Source: Paenibacillus ihbetae
GTDB taxonomy: Bacteria; Bacillota; Bacilli; Paenibacillales; Paenibacillaceae
Assembly (NCBI RefSeq): GCF_002741055.1
Contig: NZ_CP016809.1
Location: forward strand, 2,688,501-2,752,500
Direction: 5' to 3'
Length of the DNA: 64,000 nucleotides
Shown here: positions 56,928-64,000 of the stretch, in pieces
Position numbering within the stretch: the first letter of the stretch is position 1
Layout: every line of letters starts with the position of its first letter
Notes under the pieces: generated by a model
What the model was told of the DNA's origin: nothing
Databases searched by the model: none
What the model saw: the letters and a program-made list of their open reading frames with translations, nothing else
Translations under genes and position numbers: made by a program

Positions 56928-57851
56928 TTACGATTTCTTGACCAGCACCTTGACCAGCTTCACCGCCGACCGTACGCGGGGACGCTTCAAATTCGCCTCG
57001 ACATACCGGTAATCCGTCAGGATCACGCCGGCATCCCGCATCCCGTAGGCAAAATCATCGTCAAACAAAAGCTTAAATTCCCACACCCGCTTCTCCCAAT
57101 TCGGAATATTCGCCTGCATCCAGTCATCCTCCACACCCGGATGGACATACGTTTCGCATACGCCTTCCGGCAGCCGGTACAGTCTGGCAATGATCGATTG
57201 CTTGAAGCTGTCGTACGTCTCCCCTTCCAGCTTGGGGAAGGGATGCGAGAGCAGATAATCCGGAATCGGAACCCCGAATGTATCGGCTAAGCCCGATGCC
57301 AGGGCTACCGGACGCTCGATGTTCGGCAGGGAGCGGAGCAGGGAGTCCTCCGGGTCGATATAGCGGAACAGCCGAACCGGGAGCCTCCAGCGCGAAGTCT
57401 TCCACAGCATCTGAGGGATGAGGCTGCGCCCCGTCTCTATCCCATACAGGCTCCCCATATGATTATCGACATGGCTAATCCGAATCCCTGCCCTGCGGGC
57501 AAGCCGGTACTGGGCTTCCAATTCCTTCAGCACCGCTCCGGCCTCTGCGCCTTGTTCGAACTCGCGGACCGTCCGGTATTGGTAGCCTTCGGCATCATGA
57601 AGCGAGGGATGCCCGGTCAGGCTTCGCCATCGCAAGGCTTCAAATTCGCTGGTCATCGTCAGATGCAGGCCCACATTGGCCTGATTCCTCCGCGCGGCCC
57701 ACGCTGCCGCCTCCTCGAATCCGGGGGCGACCGTCATGATGGTGGCCGATGACGCCTTGTTCTCCTCAAGCAGGTGCTGGATGGCCTGATTCATCGGCCC
57801 GCTCTGCCCGAAATCGTCACAATTGATGATCAGTCTTCGCTCCATGCTCAT
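56928..57851 (-). CDS. ChbG/YdjC-family carbohydrate deacetylase
   Basis: This 307-residue member of the YdjC/ChbG deacetylase family has the metal-site Asp pair NCDDFGQSGPMNQAI (10-24), the NVGLHLTMTSEF His motif, and RISHVDNHMGSLYG with the remaining metal His residues. ChbG-type enzymes remove an acetyl group from N-acetylated disaccharides such as chitobiose. The gene overlaps the end of the symporter gene by 35 bases, so uptake and deacetylation of one acetylated glycoside are probably coupled. ATG 57851 follows GGAGGCGTG; ATG two codons later is possible. Confidence 0.87.
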   Translation of the reverse strand: MSMERRLIINCDDFGQSGPMNQAIQHLLEENKASSATIMTVAPGFEEAAAWAARRNQANVGLHLTMTSEFEALRWRSLTGHPSLHDAEGYQYRTVREFEQGAEAGAVLKELEAQYRLARRAGIRISHVDNHMGSLYGIETGRSLIPQMLWKTSRWRLPVRLFRYIDPEDSLLRSLPNIERPVALASGLADTFGVPIPDYLLSHPFPKLEGETYDSFKQSIIARLYRLPEGVCETYVHPGVEDDWMQANIPNWEKRVWEFKLLFDDDFAYGMRDAGVILTDYRYVEANLKRPRVRSAVKLVKVLVKKS

Positions 57852-59139
57852 GCACGCCTCCGATCGGTTTAGAAAATTCGATTTTGGTAAGGAAGGATAC
57901 GAGGAATGAAACCACCAGCAGGCATAGCGGAACGACGCTCATTAAATAACGGAAGGTCGATTCCGGATCGTTCCCCGGGTTGTCGCCGCTTTCATATCCA
58001 AAGATGATCCCGACCACCCAGAAGGCAAGCGCGGAGATCAGACCGCTCGACCGCGTAATAAACCCGCTCACGGACGTGTAAATCCCTTCCCTCCGCAAGC
58101 CTGTTCGCTGCGCATCTTCATCGATGATACTGCCGCTGACAACCGCAGGGGTCACCAGAAAGCCGGCAAGCCCGAAGCCTACGCCGATGCCGGCCAAGAT
58201 GCCGCTGACCAGGTTAAAGCCGAACCAGAGCGGAATGACCGACAGACCGTATATCGCCAAGGACAGCCGCCAGGCCTTCACGCCGTCCATGCTGCGGATG
58301 ATCCGGTACCAGACGAATACGAGCGGAATGACCGATACGAATACCGAAGCCAGCAGCAGGGACACCTGGTCATCAGGAATCTTCAGCACATATTTGGCAT
58401 AAAAGGGGATCGTCGAGCTGATGAGCCCGTTCACCGTCTGCGCGAACGAATTCGAGATGTTGAACACCCAGAATTTCTTGTTGCGCAGCGTTTCCCGGAA
58501 TGCCGCGCCCAGCGAAAGCGGCTCTGCTTCCCGGTAAGCCTCCTGCTCCCGGACGCTCATCATGCATATGAACATGAACGCGCCGAACAGCACAGCATAT
58601 AGAATCGCCATGTTCGAGAACCCCATCGCATCGTACAGAATCGGCGTCACGGCCGTGCCGATCAGCAGGGCAACGACCTGATAGCCCTGCTGCACCGCCG
58701 AAGCCTTGGCGCGGAGCCGGTCGCCCCGGAACAGCTCCGGAAACAAGGCCCCGTAATTGACCCACAGCACCGTTGCTACTGCCTCGTAAAGAATCAGGGT
58801 TATCAGAAACCACGTAAACAGTCCGTTCTGCCCAAGTCCCTCCGGCGGGGAAAATACGAGCACAAAGGTGAGCATAAAGAGCGGAATCGCGCCGAACACC
58901 CAGGGCCTGCGCCTCCCGATTCTTGTCTTTGTCCGATCCGACCAGTACCCCATCAGCGGATTATTAACCGCGTCCCAGATCAGAAAAACCGTCCGTGCCA
59001 GAGATGCCAGCCCAATTCCCAATCCCAGCTGATCCACATAAAAGAAGATGTAAAAGGAGCTGAACGCCTGGCTCGGAACCATCATGGCAAACATCCCGAG
59101 CGAAAATGAATACGGCGAATTGACCCAACTGCGCTTCAT
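57817..59139 (-). CDS. GPH family glycoside/cation symporter (MFS)
   Basis: This 440-residue transporter of the glycoside-pentoside-hexuronide family has twelve membrane segments. FLIWDAVNNPLMGYWSDRTKTRIGRRRPWVFGAIPLF (about 51-87) carries the invariant Asp and DRTxTRxGRRRPW loop between helices 2 and 3. ATG 59139 is chosen (GGGGGGATGCGC upstream) over an ATG two codons earlier that abuts the site. It is the first gene of a two-gene unit with the ChbG-type deacetylase. Substrate probably an N-acetylated or other glycoside. Confidence 0.9.
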   Translation of the reverse strand: MKRSWVNSPYSFSLGMFAMMVPSQAFSSFYIFFYVDQLGLGIGLASLARTVFLIWDAVNNPLMGYWSDRTKTRIGRRRPWVFGAIPLFMLTFVLVFSPPEGLGQNGLFTWFLITLILYEAVATVLWVNYGALFPELFRGDRLRAKASAVQQGYQVVALLIGTAVTPILYDAMGFSNMAILYAVLFGAFMFICMMSVREQEAYREAEPLSLGAAFRETLRNKKFWVFNISNSFAQTVNGLISSTIPFYAKYVLKIPDDQVSLLLASVFVSVIPLVFVWYRIIRSMDGVKAWRLSLAIYGLSVIPLWFGFNLVSGILAGIGVGFGLAGFLVTPAVVSGSIIDEDAQRTGLRREGIYTSVSGFITRSSGLISALAFWVVGIIFGYESGDNPGNDPESTFRYLMSVVPLCLLVVSFLVSFLTKIEFSKPIGGVHEHGAKTDHQL

Positions 59140-59324
59140 GCGCATCCCCCCACCAAAGGTCCATCCTGGAATGGACGATATTGGTGTACAGTATTCGCCG
59201 CAGCCTGGGTTTATACCTGCTCACCCGGCCGGTGTCGGACAATGGGCACCTTGCCAACAGGCCTCGCGAGACCCTGCCCTTTTACCCGCCTGAAGCTATA
59301 GACCAGCGCCCGATGCACGCAACA

Positions 59325-59373
59325 GAAAAAGCCGCTTCGCTTAGGACCGGCAGGTCTTCAGGCGAAGCGGCTT
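59325..59373 (-). terminator. Terminator of the tetR/efflux operon
   Basis: A perfect 12-bp stem AAGCCGCTTCGC (59329-59340) / GCGAAGCGGCTT (59362-59373), followed on the minus strand by TTTCTGTTG after the stem's own T residues; 15 bases after the TetR stop. Confidence 0.85.
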
Positions 59374-59387
59374 GGTTACCGCGAATG

Positions 59388-60014
59388 CTATAGGGTTGAA
59401 CGGTCTACAAACAGCGGATCCACAAAGCTTCGGCAATATTGCTCGGCAATCTGCTCCGCGCTGTATCCCATGTCGCGCAGGAACAAGATAATATCTGCAC
59501 GCGGCAGCGAGGCCATCATGACGGAAGTAAACTGCGGATCCACGGGCATCAGGGTGCCTTGTTCCGCCGCATCCTCAAGCAAGGTTTTGATCTGCAGCCG
59601 CAGATAGGTGAAGGGCGGATTTTCGCACAATTGATTCTTGGTTTCCTCCAGCCTGTCGGTGGTCAGCATCACCCGAAGCCATTCCAAATCCTCATTAAAA
59701 TGCAGGATCACACGGGTGATAATCGTCCGAATCCGGACGGCGACCGGTTCATCACTGTTGCGAAGATACTCATCCAGCTCCTGCAGGAACCGATCGATTT
59801 TCGCTTCCATCAAGGAAAAGCATATCTTGCTCTTGCTTGGATAACGGCGATAGAGCGTGCCTTGGCCGATCCCGGCCGTCTTGGCCACCTGATGCATGGA
59901 CACGTCCTCGACCCCGTATTTATTAAACAACGCTTGAGCCGTATCCAAGATTTTTTGACTCAATTCGTCATTCTCTTTTTTGCTCAGAATGCATGCATCC
60001 TTTCCCATCGACAC
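59388..60014 (-). CDS. TetR family repressor of the efflux operon
   Basis: This 208-residue TetR protein has its helix-turn-helix at about 15-62 (DELSQKILDTAQALFNKYGVEDVSMHQVAKTAGIGQGTLYRRYPSKSKICFSLME), with Tyr-Arg-Arg-Tyr in the recognition region. It follows the DHA2 efflux gene by eight bases on the same strand, so it is co-expressed and likely represses the operon via the palindromes at 61503-61551. The GTG start at 60014 has AAGGA upstream; the ATG two codons later is an alternative. Confidence 0.9.
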   Translation of the reverse strand: MSMGKDACILSKKENDELSQKILDTAQALFNKYGVEDVSMHQVAKTAGIGQGTLYRRYPSKSKICFSLMEAKIDRFLQELDEYLRNSDEPVAVRIRTIITRVILHFNEDLEWLRVMLTTDRLEETKNQLCENPPFTYLRLQIKTLLEDAAEQGTLMPVDPQFTSVMMASLPRADIILFLRDMGYSAEQIAEQYCRSFVDPLFVDRSTL

Positions 60015-60022
60015 AGGAATCC

Positions 60023-61477
60023 TTATGCGGCGGACCGTTCCTGTTCAGACGGCGTAGAAGCGCGTTTCACGAACAGACCCAGCACCAATGCGGCAATTGC
60101 CAGAACAAGTCCGGTGATGAAAGCACTATGAAGGCCGGCTATCATACTCTCGACCGGATTCAGATCCCCGGTTGTCACGACATAATTTTTAGCTCCTGCT
60201 GTCATGATGCTGATAAACAGCGCCATGCCGACGGCTCCCGCCACCTGCTGAAGAGTATTCATAATTGCGGTTCCGTGCGGGTACAGCAGTCTCGGCAGCT
60301 GATTCAGAGCCGTTGTTTGGGCAGGCATCATGACCATGGATATCCCTATCATCATCATAACATGAAGGAAGATTACATAACCACCCGTCCATGAAGCGTT
60401 AACGCGCGAAAACAGGAAGATGGCAATAACTAACAGGATCAGTCCCGGAATGACCAGCACTCTCGGCCCGAACTTGTCGAACAGCTTGCCCGTGATCGGT
60501 GCCATCAGTCCGTTGATAATGCCGCCCGGCATCATGACAAGACCCGCCGCCAGCGCCGTCATTCCCAGTGCATTCTGCAGGAACAGCGGCAGCATGATCA
60601 TCGTGGAGAACATGCTCATCATCAGCACAAGCATTAGAATCGTCACCAGCGAGAACATCGGATATTTGAAGGTACGCAGGTCCAGCATCGGCTCCTTCAT
60701 GCTCAGCTGACGCCATACGAAGAGCAGCAGGCTGATAGCCCCGGCCGTGATGCACCAAATAACCACCGGATCAGACCAGGAGCCCTCTCCGGCACTGCTG
60801 AAGCCGTACACGATGCCCCCGAAGCCGATCGTCGACAGAATGATGGAGATGAAATCGACCTTCGGTTTCGTAAGCTCGGTTACATTTTTCAAAAACATAG
60901 CTGCAAAAATAATCGAGAATGCAGCCAGCGGAATCACGAGATAGAACAGCCAGCGCCAATTCAGCGCGTCAACAATCAAACCGGACAGTGTCGGTCCGAT
61001 CGCCGGGGCGGTCATAATGACAAGCCCGATCATCCCCATGGCGGCTCCGCGGTTTTGCGGCGGATAGATGCTGAGGATCGTATTCATCAGCACCGGAATC
61101 ATGAGACCCGTTCCGACTGCCTGCAAAATACGACCGGTCAGCAGCACCCCGAATACTGGGGCGAACCCGCATATAATGGTCCCGACAAGAAATAGCGACA
61201 TTGCGCCGATAAACATCTGCCTTGTCGAAAACCATAGTTGAAGCAGCGCCGTGATTGGCACGAGAATGCCGACAACGAGCATGTAAGACGTGGACAGCCA
61301 CTGCACCGTCCCCTCACCGATGCCGAACTGCTCCATCAAGCTTGGAAACGCGATGTTCAGCAGCGTCTCATTCAAGATCGAGACGAACGCGCCGATAATC
61401 AGCGCTGCGACAATCGGTCCCCTCTTTATCTTGCTTAAATCAATTTTGGCCGAACTCGGCCCCACTCCCATATCCAA
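60023..61477 (-). CDS. DHA2 (EmrB/QacA) family multidrug efflux MFS transporter
   Basis: This 484-residue transporter has fourteen hydrophobic segments, the DHA2 number. The first helix carries IVAALIIGAFVSILNETLLNIAFPSL with the family's LNETLLNIA in place of LD-T-VNVA, TVQWLSTSYMLVVGILVP is motif-like, and the antiporter motif C region GRILQAVGTGLMIPVLMNTI is present. TTG 61477 (LDMGVG) is chosen because AAGGAGG lies eight bases upstream; a longer frame to 61510 runs into the operator. It is the first gene of an operon with its TetR repressor. Confidence 0.92.
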   Translation of the reverse strand: MDMGVGPSSAKIDLSKIKRGPIVAALIIGAFVSILNETLLNIAFPSLMEQFGIGEGTVQWLSTSYMLVVGILVPITALLQLWFSTRQMFIGAMSLFLVGTIICGFAPVFGVLLTGRILQAVGTGLMIPVLMNTILSIYPPQNRGAAMGMIGLVIMTAPAIGPTLSGLIVDALNWRWLFYLVIPLAAFSIIFAAMFLKNVTELTKPKVDFISIILSTIGFGGIVYGFSSAGEGSWSDPVVIWCITAGAISLLLFVWRQLSMKEPMLDLRTFKYPMFSLVTILMLVLMMSMFSTMIMLPLFLQNALGMTALAAGLVMMPGGIINGLMAPITGKLFDKFGPRVLVIPGLILLVIAIFLFSRVNASWTGGYVIFLHVMMMIGISMVMMPAQTTALNQLPRLLYPHGTAIMNTLQQVAGAVGMALFISIMTAGAKNYVVTTGDLNPVESMIAGLHSAFITGLVLAIAALVLGLFVKRASTPSEQERSAA

Positions 61478-61502
61478 GAATGTATCCTCCTTATCTCTAT
61501 AT

Positions 61503-61559
61503 ACGGACAATTGTCCGTTAGCGTGGTATTATTCTAACGGACAATTGTCCGCAAGTCAA
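61503..61559 (-). promoter_or_regulatory. Efflux promoter with two TetR operators
   Basis: On the minus strand TTGACT (-35, 61554-61559) and TAGAAT (-10, 61531-61536) are 17 bases apart, and the spacer holds the palindrome CGGACAATTGTCCG (61538-61551). A second copy, ACGGACAATTGTCCGT (61503-61518), lies downstream over the transcript start region. Centres are 34 bp apart. This is a textbook TetR/QacR-type repression geometry; binding is inferred. Confidence 0.85.
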
Positions 61560-61589
61560 ACCGAAATTTAAAAATTTACATATTCTTTA

Positions 61590-61634
61590 CAAAGAAAGGG
61601 TAAGCCCGGCATCTACCGTCCCGGGCTTACCCTT
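61590..61634 (-). terminator. Terminator of the ugp-like operon
   Basis: A perfect 14-bp stem AAGGGTAAGCCCGG (61596-61609) / CCGGGCTTACCCTT (61621-61634), followed on the minus strand by TCTTTG. It is about 125 bases after the GDPD stop codon. Confidence 0.8.
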
Positions 61635-61760
61635 ATCCATTCATATTCCGCTTGCTTCAACTCCAAACCCGCTGTAGGCATAACGGCGGAGTGCAGAACA
61701 AGCTTGCATTACATGCTGGAAGCTCTTCAAGTCAAGTTCTCTGCAATCATTGCAAAAGCT

Positions 61761-62480
61761 CTACGAGCTCTGCAGCATCTTCTCCTTGTACACCTTCGCC
61801 CAGCCCTCCAGATTGTTCGTGCAGATCAACAGGTCCGGATACTGCGCGAGGGACTCGAGCACCGCCTCATCGTCAGGCGTCCACACGATCAGCTGAATCT
61901 CCCTCTTTCGCGCTTCCTCCAAAAATTCAGGCGTAATAAACACATATTTTACGGACACATACTTTGCCCTCAATTGATCCAGATACGGAAATACGGATGG
62001 CGTTGCCCCGTAAATAACCAGGCCAAGCTCAATGTCCGAATCCAGGGTGCGCGCCCGCTCGATCGAATAATGATCGAAGGAGGTCAGGAACACCTGCTTC
62101 TCCATGCCTGCATTCCGCACCGTCTCGATTACCTTCTGCTCCAGCCCCGGATAAGCATGTCCCGTCTGCTTCAGTTCGATATCCACCGTCATGCGGTCTT
62201 TCGCCAGCAGCAGCGCTTCCTCCAGCGTAGGGATGACTTCCCCCTGCCCCGCATCGAGTCGCCGGAGCTCCTCGAACATGAAGGACTTCACCTCTCCGGT
62301 CCCGTTTGTCGTCCGGTTGACCGTCGGATCATGGATTACGACGGGCACCCCGTCCTTCGTCAGCTGAACGTCCAGCTCCAAATGCGTGTACCCAAGCTCA
62401 AGCGCCTTCCGAAAGCCCAGCATCGTGTTCTCCGGGTATTTCAGCGGATACCCCCGATGGGCCAGTCCACGTACTGTCAT
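61761..62480 (-). CDS. ugpQ: Glycerophosphodiester phosphodiesterase
   Basis: This 239-residue GDPD-family TIM-barrel enzyme has LAHRGYPLKYPENTMLGFRKAL (catalytic His and the ENT Glu, 6-27), LELDVQLTKDGVPVVIHDPTVNRTTNGTG (metal Glu/Asp and second His) and DIELKQTG. There is no signal peptide, so it is cytoplasmic like UgpQ. It hydrolyses glycerophosphodiesters to glycerol-3-phosphate and an alcohol. ATG 62480 follows GAGGGGGAATG. It follows two UgpE/UgpA-like permease genes, which supports a glycerophosphodiester uptake and hydrolysis unit. Confidence 0.93.
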   Translation of the reverse strand: MTVRGLAHRGYPLKYPENTMLGFRKALELGYTHLELDVQLTKDGVPVVIHDPTVNRTTNGTGEVKSFMFEELRRLDAGQGEVIPTLEEALLLAKDRMTVDIELKQTGHAYPGLEQKVIETVRNAGMEKQVFLTSFDHYSIERARTLDSDIELGLVIYGATPSVFPYLDQLRAKYVSVKYVFITPEFLEEARKREIQLIVWTPDDEAVLESLAQYPDLLICTNNLEGWAKVYKEKMLQSS

Positions 62481-62587
62481 CGTTCATTCCCCCTCGTAAG
62501 CTTAGTTAAACTACCATGATGCGGCCTGCCGTCTTAACATGGAAAGCCCACCGGGGCGTGAGGCCCCGGTGGCTCTGGCATGCCTAT

Positions 62588-63448
62588 TTACTTAAATGTC
62601 GAATTTGCCATAGCGGCTACGATATGCTTCTGCATGACCGTAAAGACAAGCACGATCGGAATGATCGCCATAACGCTCGATGCCATAATGATATGGAAGA
62701 ACATCGCTTCATTGCCTGCAATGGAATCGCGAAGCATCGCGATGCCGACCGTAAGCACCCGCATATCGTTGTCATTGGTCATGATCAGCGGCCAGAAATA
62801 CGAGTTCCAGGTCGAGATGAAGATCAGAACGCCCATCGTTACGACGGTCGGCAGCGCCATCGGGAGCAGCAACTTGTACAAGATGGAGAACCGGCCCGCA
62901 CCGTCGACCCGTGCCGCCTCCAGAACATCATTGTTGATCGATTTGAACGATTGCCGCAGCAGGAAGATCGCATAAGCCGAAGCGCCATGAGGCACGATGA
63001 GGGCCAAGAATGTGTCAAGCCAGCCAAGCTTCGACATCATAACGTATACGGGCACGAAGGTAACCTGCTCGGGAACGATCAGGGCGGCCAGCACGAGCAG
63101 GAATAGCGCATCCCGTCCCCGGAATTGCCCTTTCGCGAAAGCATAAGCCGCCATTAACGCTACGTTCAGCTGCAGAATGATCGTCCCTACGGCCATAATC
63201 AGCGTATTGCCGAAATACCGCGCGTACGGAATGACGCGGAAGGCTTCGGCGAAGTTCTCCCAGGCGAAGCTCTGCGGCCAGAACGTCGGTACGGCCATTC
63301 GCATTTCAGCCTGCGTCTTGAGCGAGCTGATCAAGAGCCAATATACCGGAAAGAACATGACCAGAGTGACCAGGACCGCTGCTATAATGCGAAGCGTCAT
63401 GAGCAGTTTGCGGTTTGCGGCCGAACCGGCCATATAATTATCCCTCAT
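62588..63448 (-). CDS. ABC transporter permease, UgpE/MalG type
   Basis: This 286-residue permease has six membrane segments. FFPVYWLLISSLKTQAEMRMAVPTFWPQSFAWENFAEAFRVIPYARYFGNTL is UgpE-like, and the EAA loop is EAARVDGAGRFSILYKLLLPMALP near residue 190. ATG 63448 follows GAAGGTG and overlaps the upstream permease gene by 11 bases. With the GDPD gene 107 bases downstream, import of glycerol-3-phosphate or its diesters is the best inference; other sugars remain possible. Confidence 0.87.
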   Translation of the reverse strand: MRDNYMAGSAANRKLLMTLRIIAAVLVTLVMFFPVYWLLISSLKTQAEMRMAVPTFWPQSFAWENFAEAFRVIPYARYFGNTLIMAVGTIILQLNVALMAAYAFAKGQFRGRDALFLLVLAALIVPEQVTFVPVYVMMSKLGWLDTFLALIVPHGASAYAIFLLRQSFKSINNDVLEAARVDGAGRFSILYKLLLPMALPTVVTMGVLIFISTWNSYFWPLIMTNDNDMRVLTVGIAMLRDSIAGNEAMFFHIIMASSVMAIIPIVLVFTVMQKHIVAAMANSTFK

Positions 63449-64000
63449 AGTGCACCTTCTTCCTGCTGACCCACATCTGAAACATCGTTAACAGCAATAT
63501 AATGACGAACAGAATCATGACCAGTGCGGAAGCCCTGCCCGTCTTGAACTCGACGAAGGCCATCGTGTAAATCCAGTATACGATTGCGTTGGTGGCCTTA
63601 AGCGGTCCGCCATCAGTCATGACATCGATGGATTGGAAGACCTGCATCGACGAAATGAAGCTGGTAATAACAAGAAACAGCGTCATGGGCGACAAGAGCG
63701 GGAGCGTGATGTTGCGGAACTGCCGAAGCCGGCTGGCTCCATCAATGGAGGCCGCTTCATAATATTCCGCCGGAATTCCGCGCATGCCCGCGATGAACAG
63801 GATCATGGCAAACCCCACGCCCTTCCAGACCGAGACGGCGACAAGCGCCGGCAGCGCGGTGGAAGGATTGATGAGCCATTCCACCGGATCCATTCCGAAC
63901 CAGGATACCACCTGGTTCAAAAGCCCGTACTGCCCGTTATAAATCCAAGTGAACACCATGGCCGCGATGACCATGGAAATGTAATACGGCATGAAGATCA
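63438..64000 (-). CDS. ABC transporter permease, UgpA/MalF type (partial)
   Basis: This is the C-terminal 187 residues; the start lies beyond the right edge (the frame is open at 64000). IFMPYYISMVIAAMVFTWIYNGQYGLLNQ is a MalF/UgpA-type core, and the EAA loop is YEAASIDGASRLRQFRNITLPLLSP. It ends VSRKKVHYEG and overlaps the UgpE-type gene by 11 bases. It is the channel partner of that protein; the binding protein is expected to the right of the window. Confidence 0.87.
   Translation of the reverse strand, partial: IFMPYYISMVIAAMVFTWIYNGQYGLLNQVVSWFGMDPVEWLINPSTALPALVAVSVWKGVGFAMILFIAGMRGIPAEYYEAASIDGASRLRQFRNITLPLLSPMTLFLVITSFISSMQVFQSIDVMTDGGPLKATNAIVYWIYTMAFVEFKTGRASALVMILFVIILLLTMFQMWVSRKKVHYEG

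Overview
The window looks like a chromosomal segment of a Paenibacillus-type Gram-positive bacterium. The evidence is mid-range GC, strong AGGAGG-type ribosome sites with many TTG and GTG starts, lipoprotein signals, YesM/YesN-type two-component systems, LplA/B/C-type sugar ABC transporters, a YdjO cold-inducible protein beside a cold-shock protein, and a B. subtilis-like glnQHMP order. I see no rRNA, tRNA, CRISPR array, insertion sequence or phage gene.

Layout. 1-1.3 kb: two permeases of a sugar ABC transporter, running off the left edge. 1.5-5 kb: a 57-residue protein, ydjO, a csp gene with a structured leader, and a pair encoding a GH5+CBM6-like hydrolase and a flavin split-barrel protein. 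5.2-7.1 kb: a P-loop kinase and an acyltransferase-3. 7.2-10.5 kb: glnQHMP, followed by a non-coding block of degenerate 19-bp repeats. 10.9-13.3 kb: three secreted proteins or lipoproteins. 13.5-14.8 kb: a nitroreductase/DoxX pair behind an MhqR-type operator. 15-24.6 kb: a sialic-acid (nan) locus with nanA, nanE, a nanK-type ROK kinase, a YhcH anomerase-type protein, a dedicated ABC transporter and an upstream kinase/regulator pair. 24.9-28.9 kb: secreted GH43 (arabinan-type) and GH8 (beta-glucan or chitosan) hydrolases.

29.7-38.2 kb is a six-gene operon: sugar-binding lipoprotein, two permeases, membrane AraC regulator, MDR dehydrogenase and FAD oxidoreductase. 38.7-43.4 kb is a five-gene operon: nucleotide-sugar-like epimerase, DHDPS-family aldolase, sdaAB, sdaAA and a Gfo/Idh-like oxidoreductase. 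The two units are adjacent and co-oriented and may together degrade one unidentified, perhaps nitrogen-containing, sugar acid.

43.5-52 kb: a DUF4349 lipoprotein, a divergent-GGDEF/HTH regulator, a Na/Pi cotransporter, a PAS/GAF histidine kinase and aspA. 52-56.6 kb: a TetR/SRPBCC pair sharing an operator, and a two-component system whose kinase tail was rewritten by a 49-bp duplication of the tetR gene. 56.9-61.5 kb: a ChbG deacetylase with a GPH symporter, and a TetR plus DHA2 efflux operon with paired palindromic operators, one exactly between -35 and -10. 61.7-64 kb: ugpQ-like phosphodiesterase with two permeases, running off the right edge.

Overall this is a glycan-scavenging region. Extracellular hydrolases release oligosaccharides, ABC transporters and a symporter import them, and local AraC/YesN regulators plus CcpA-like sites probably control expression. 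Interspersed are stress and efflux modules with readable operators.
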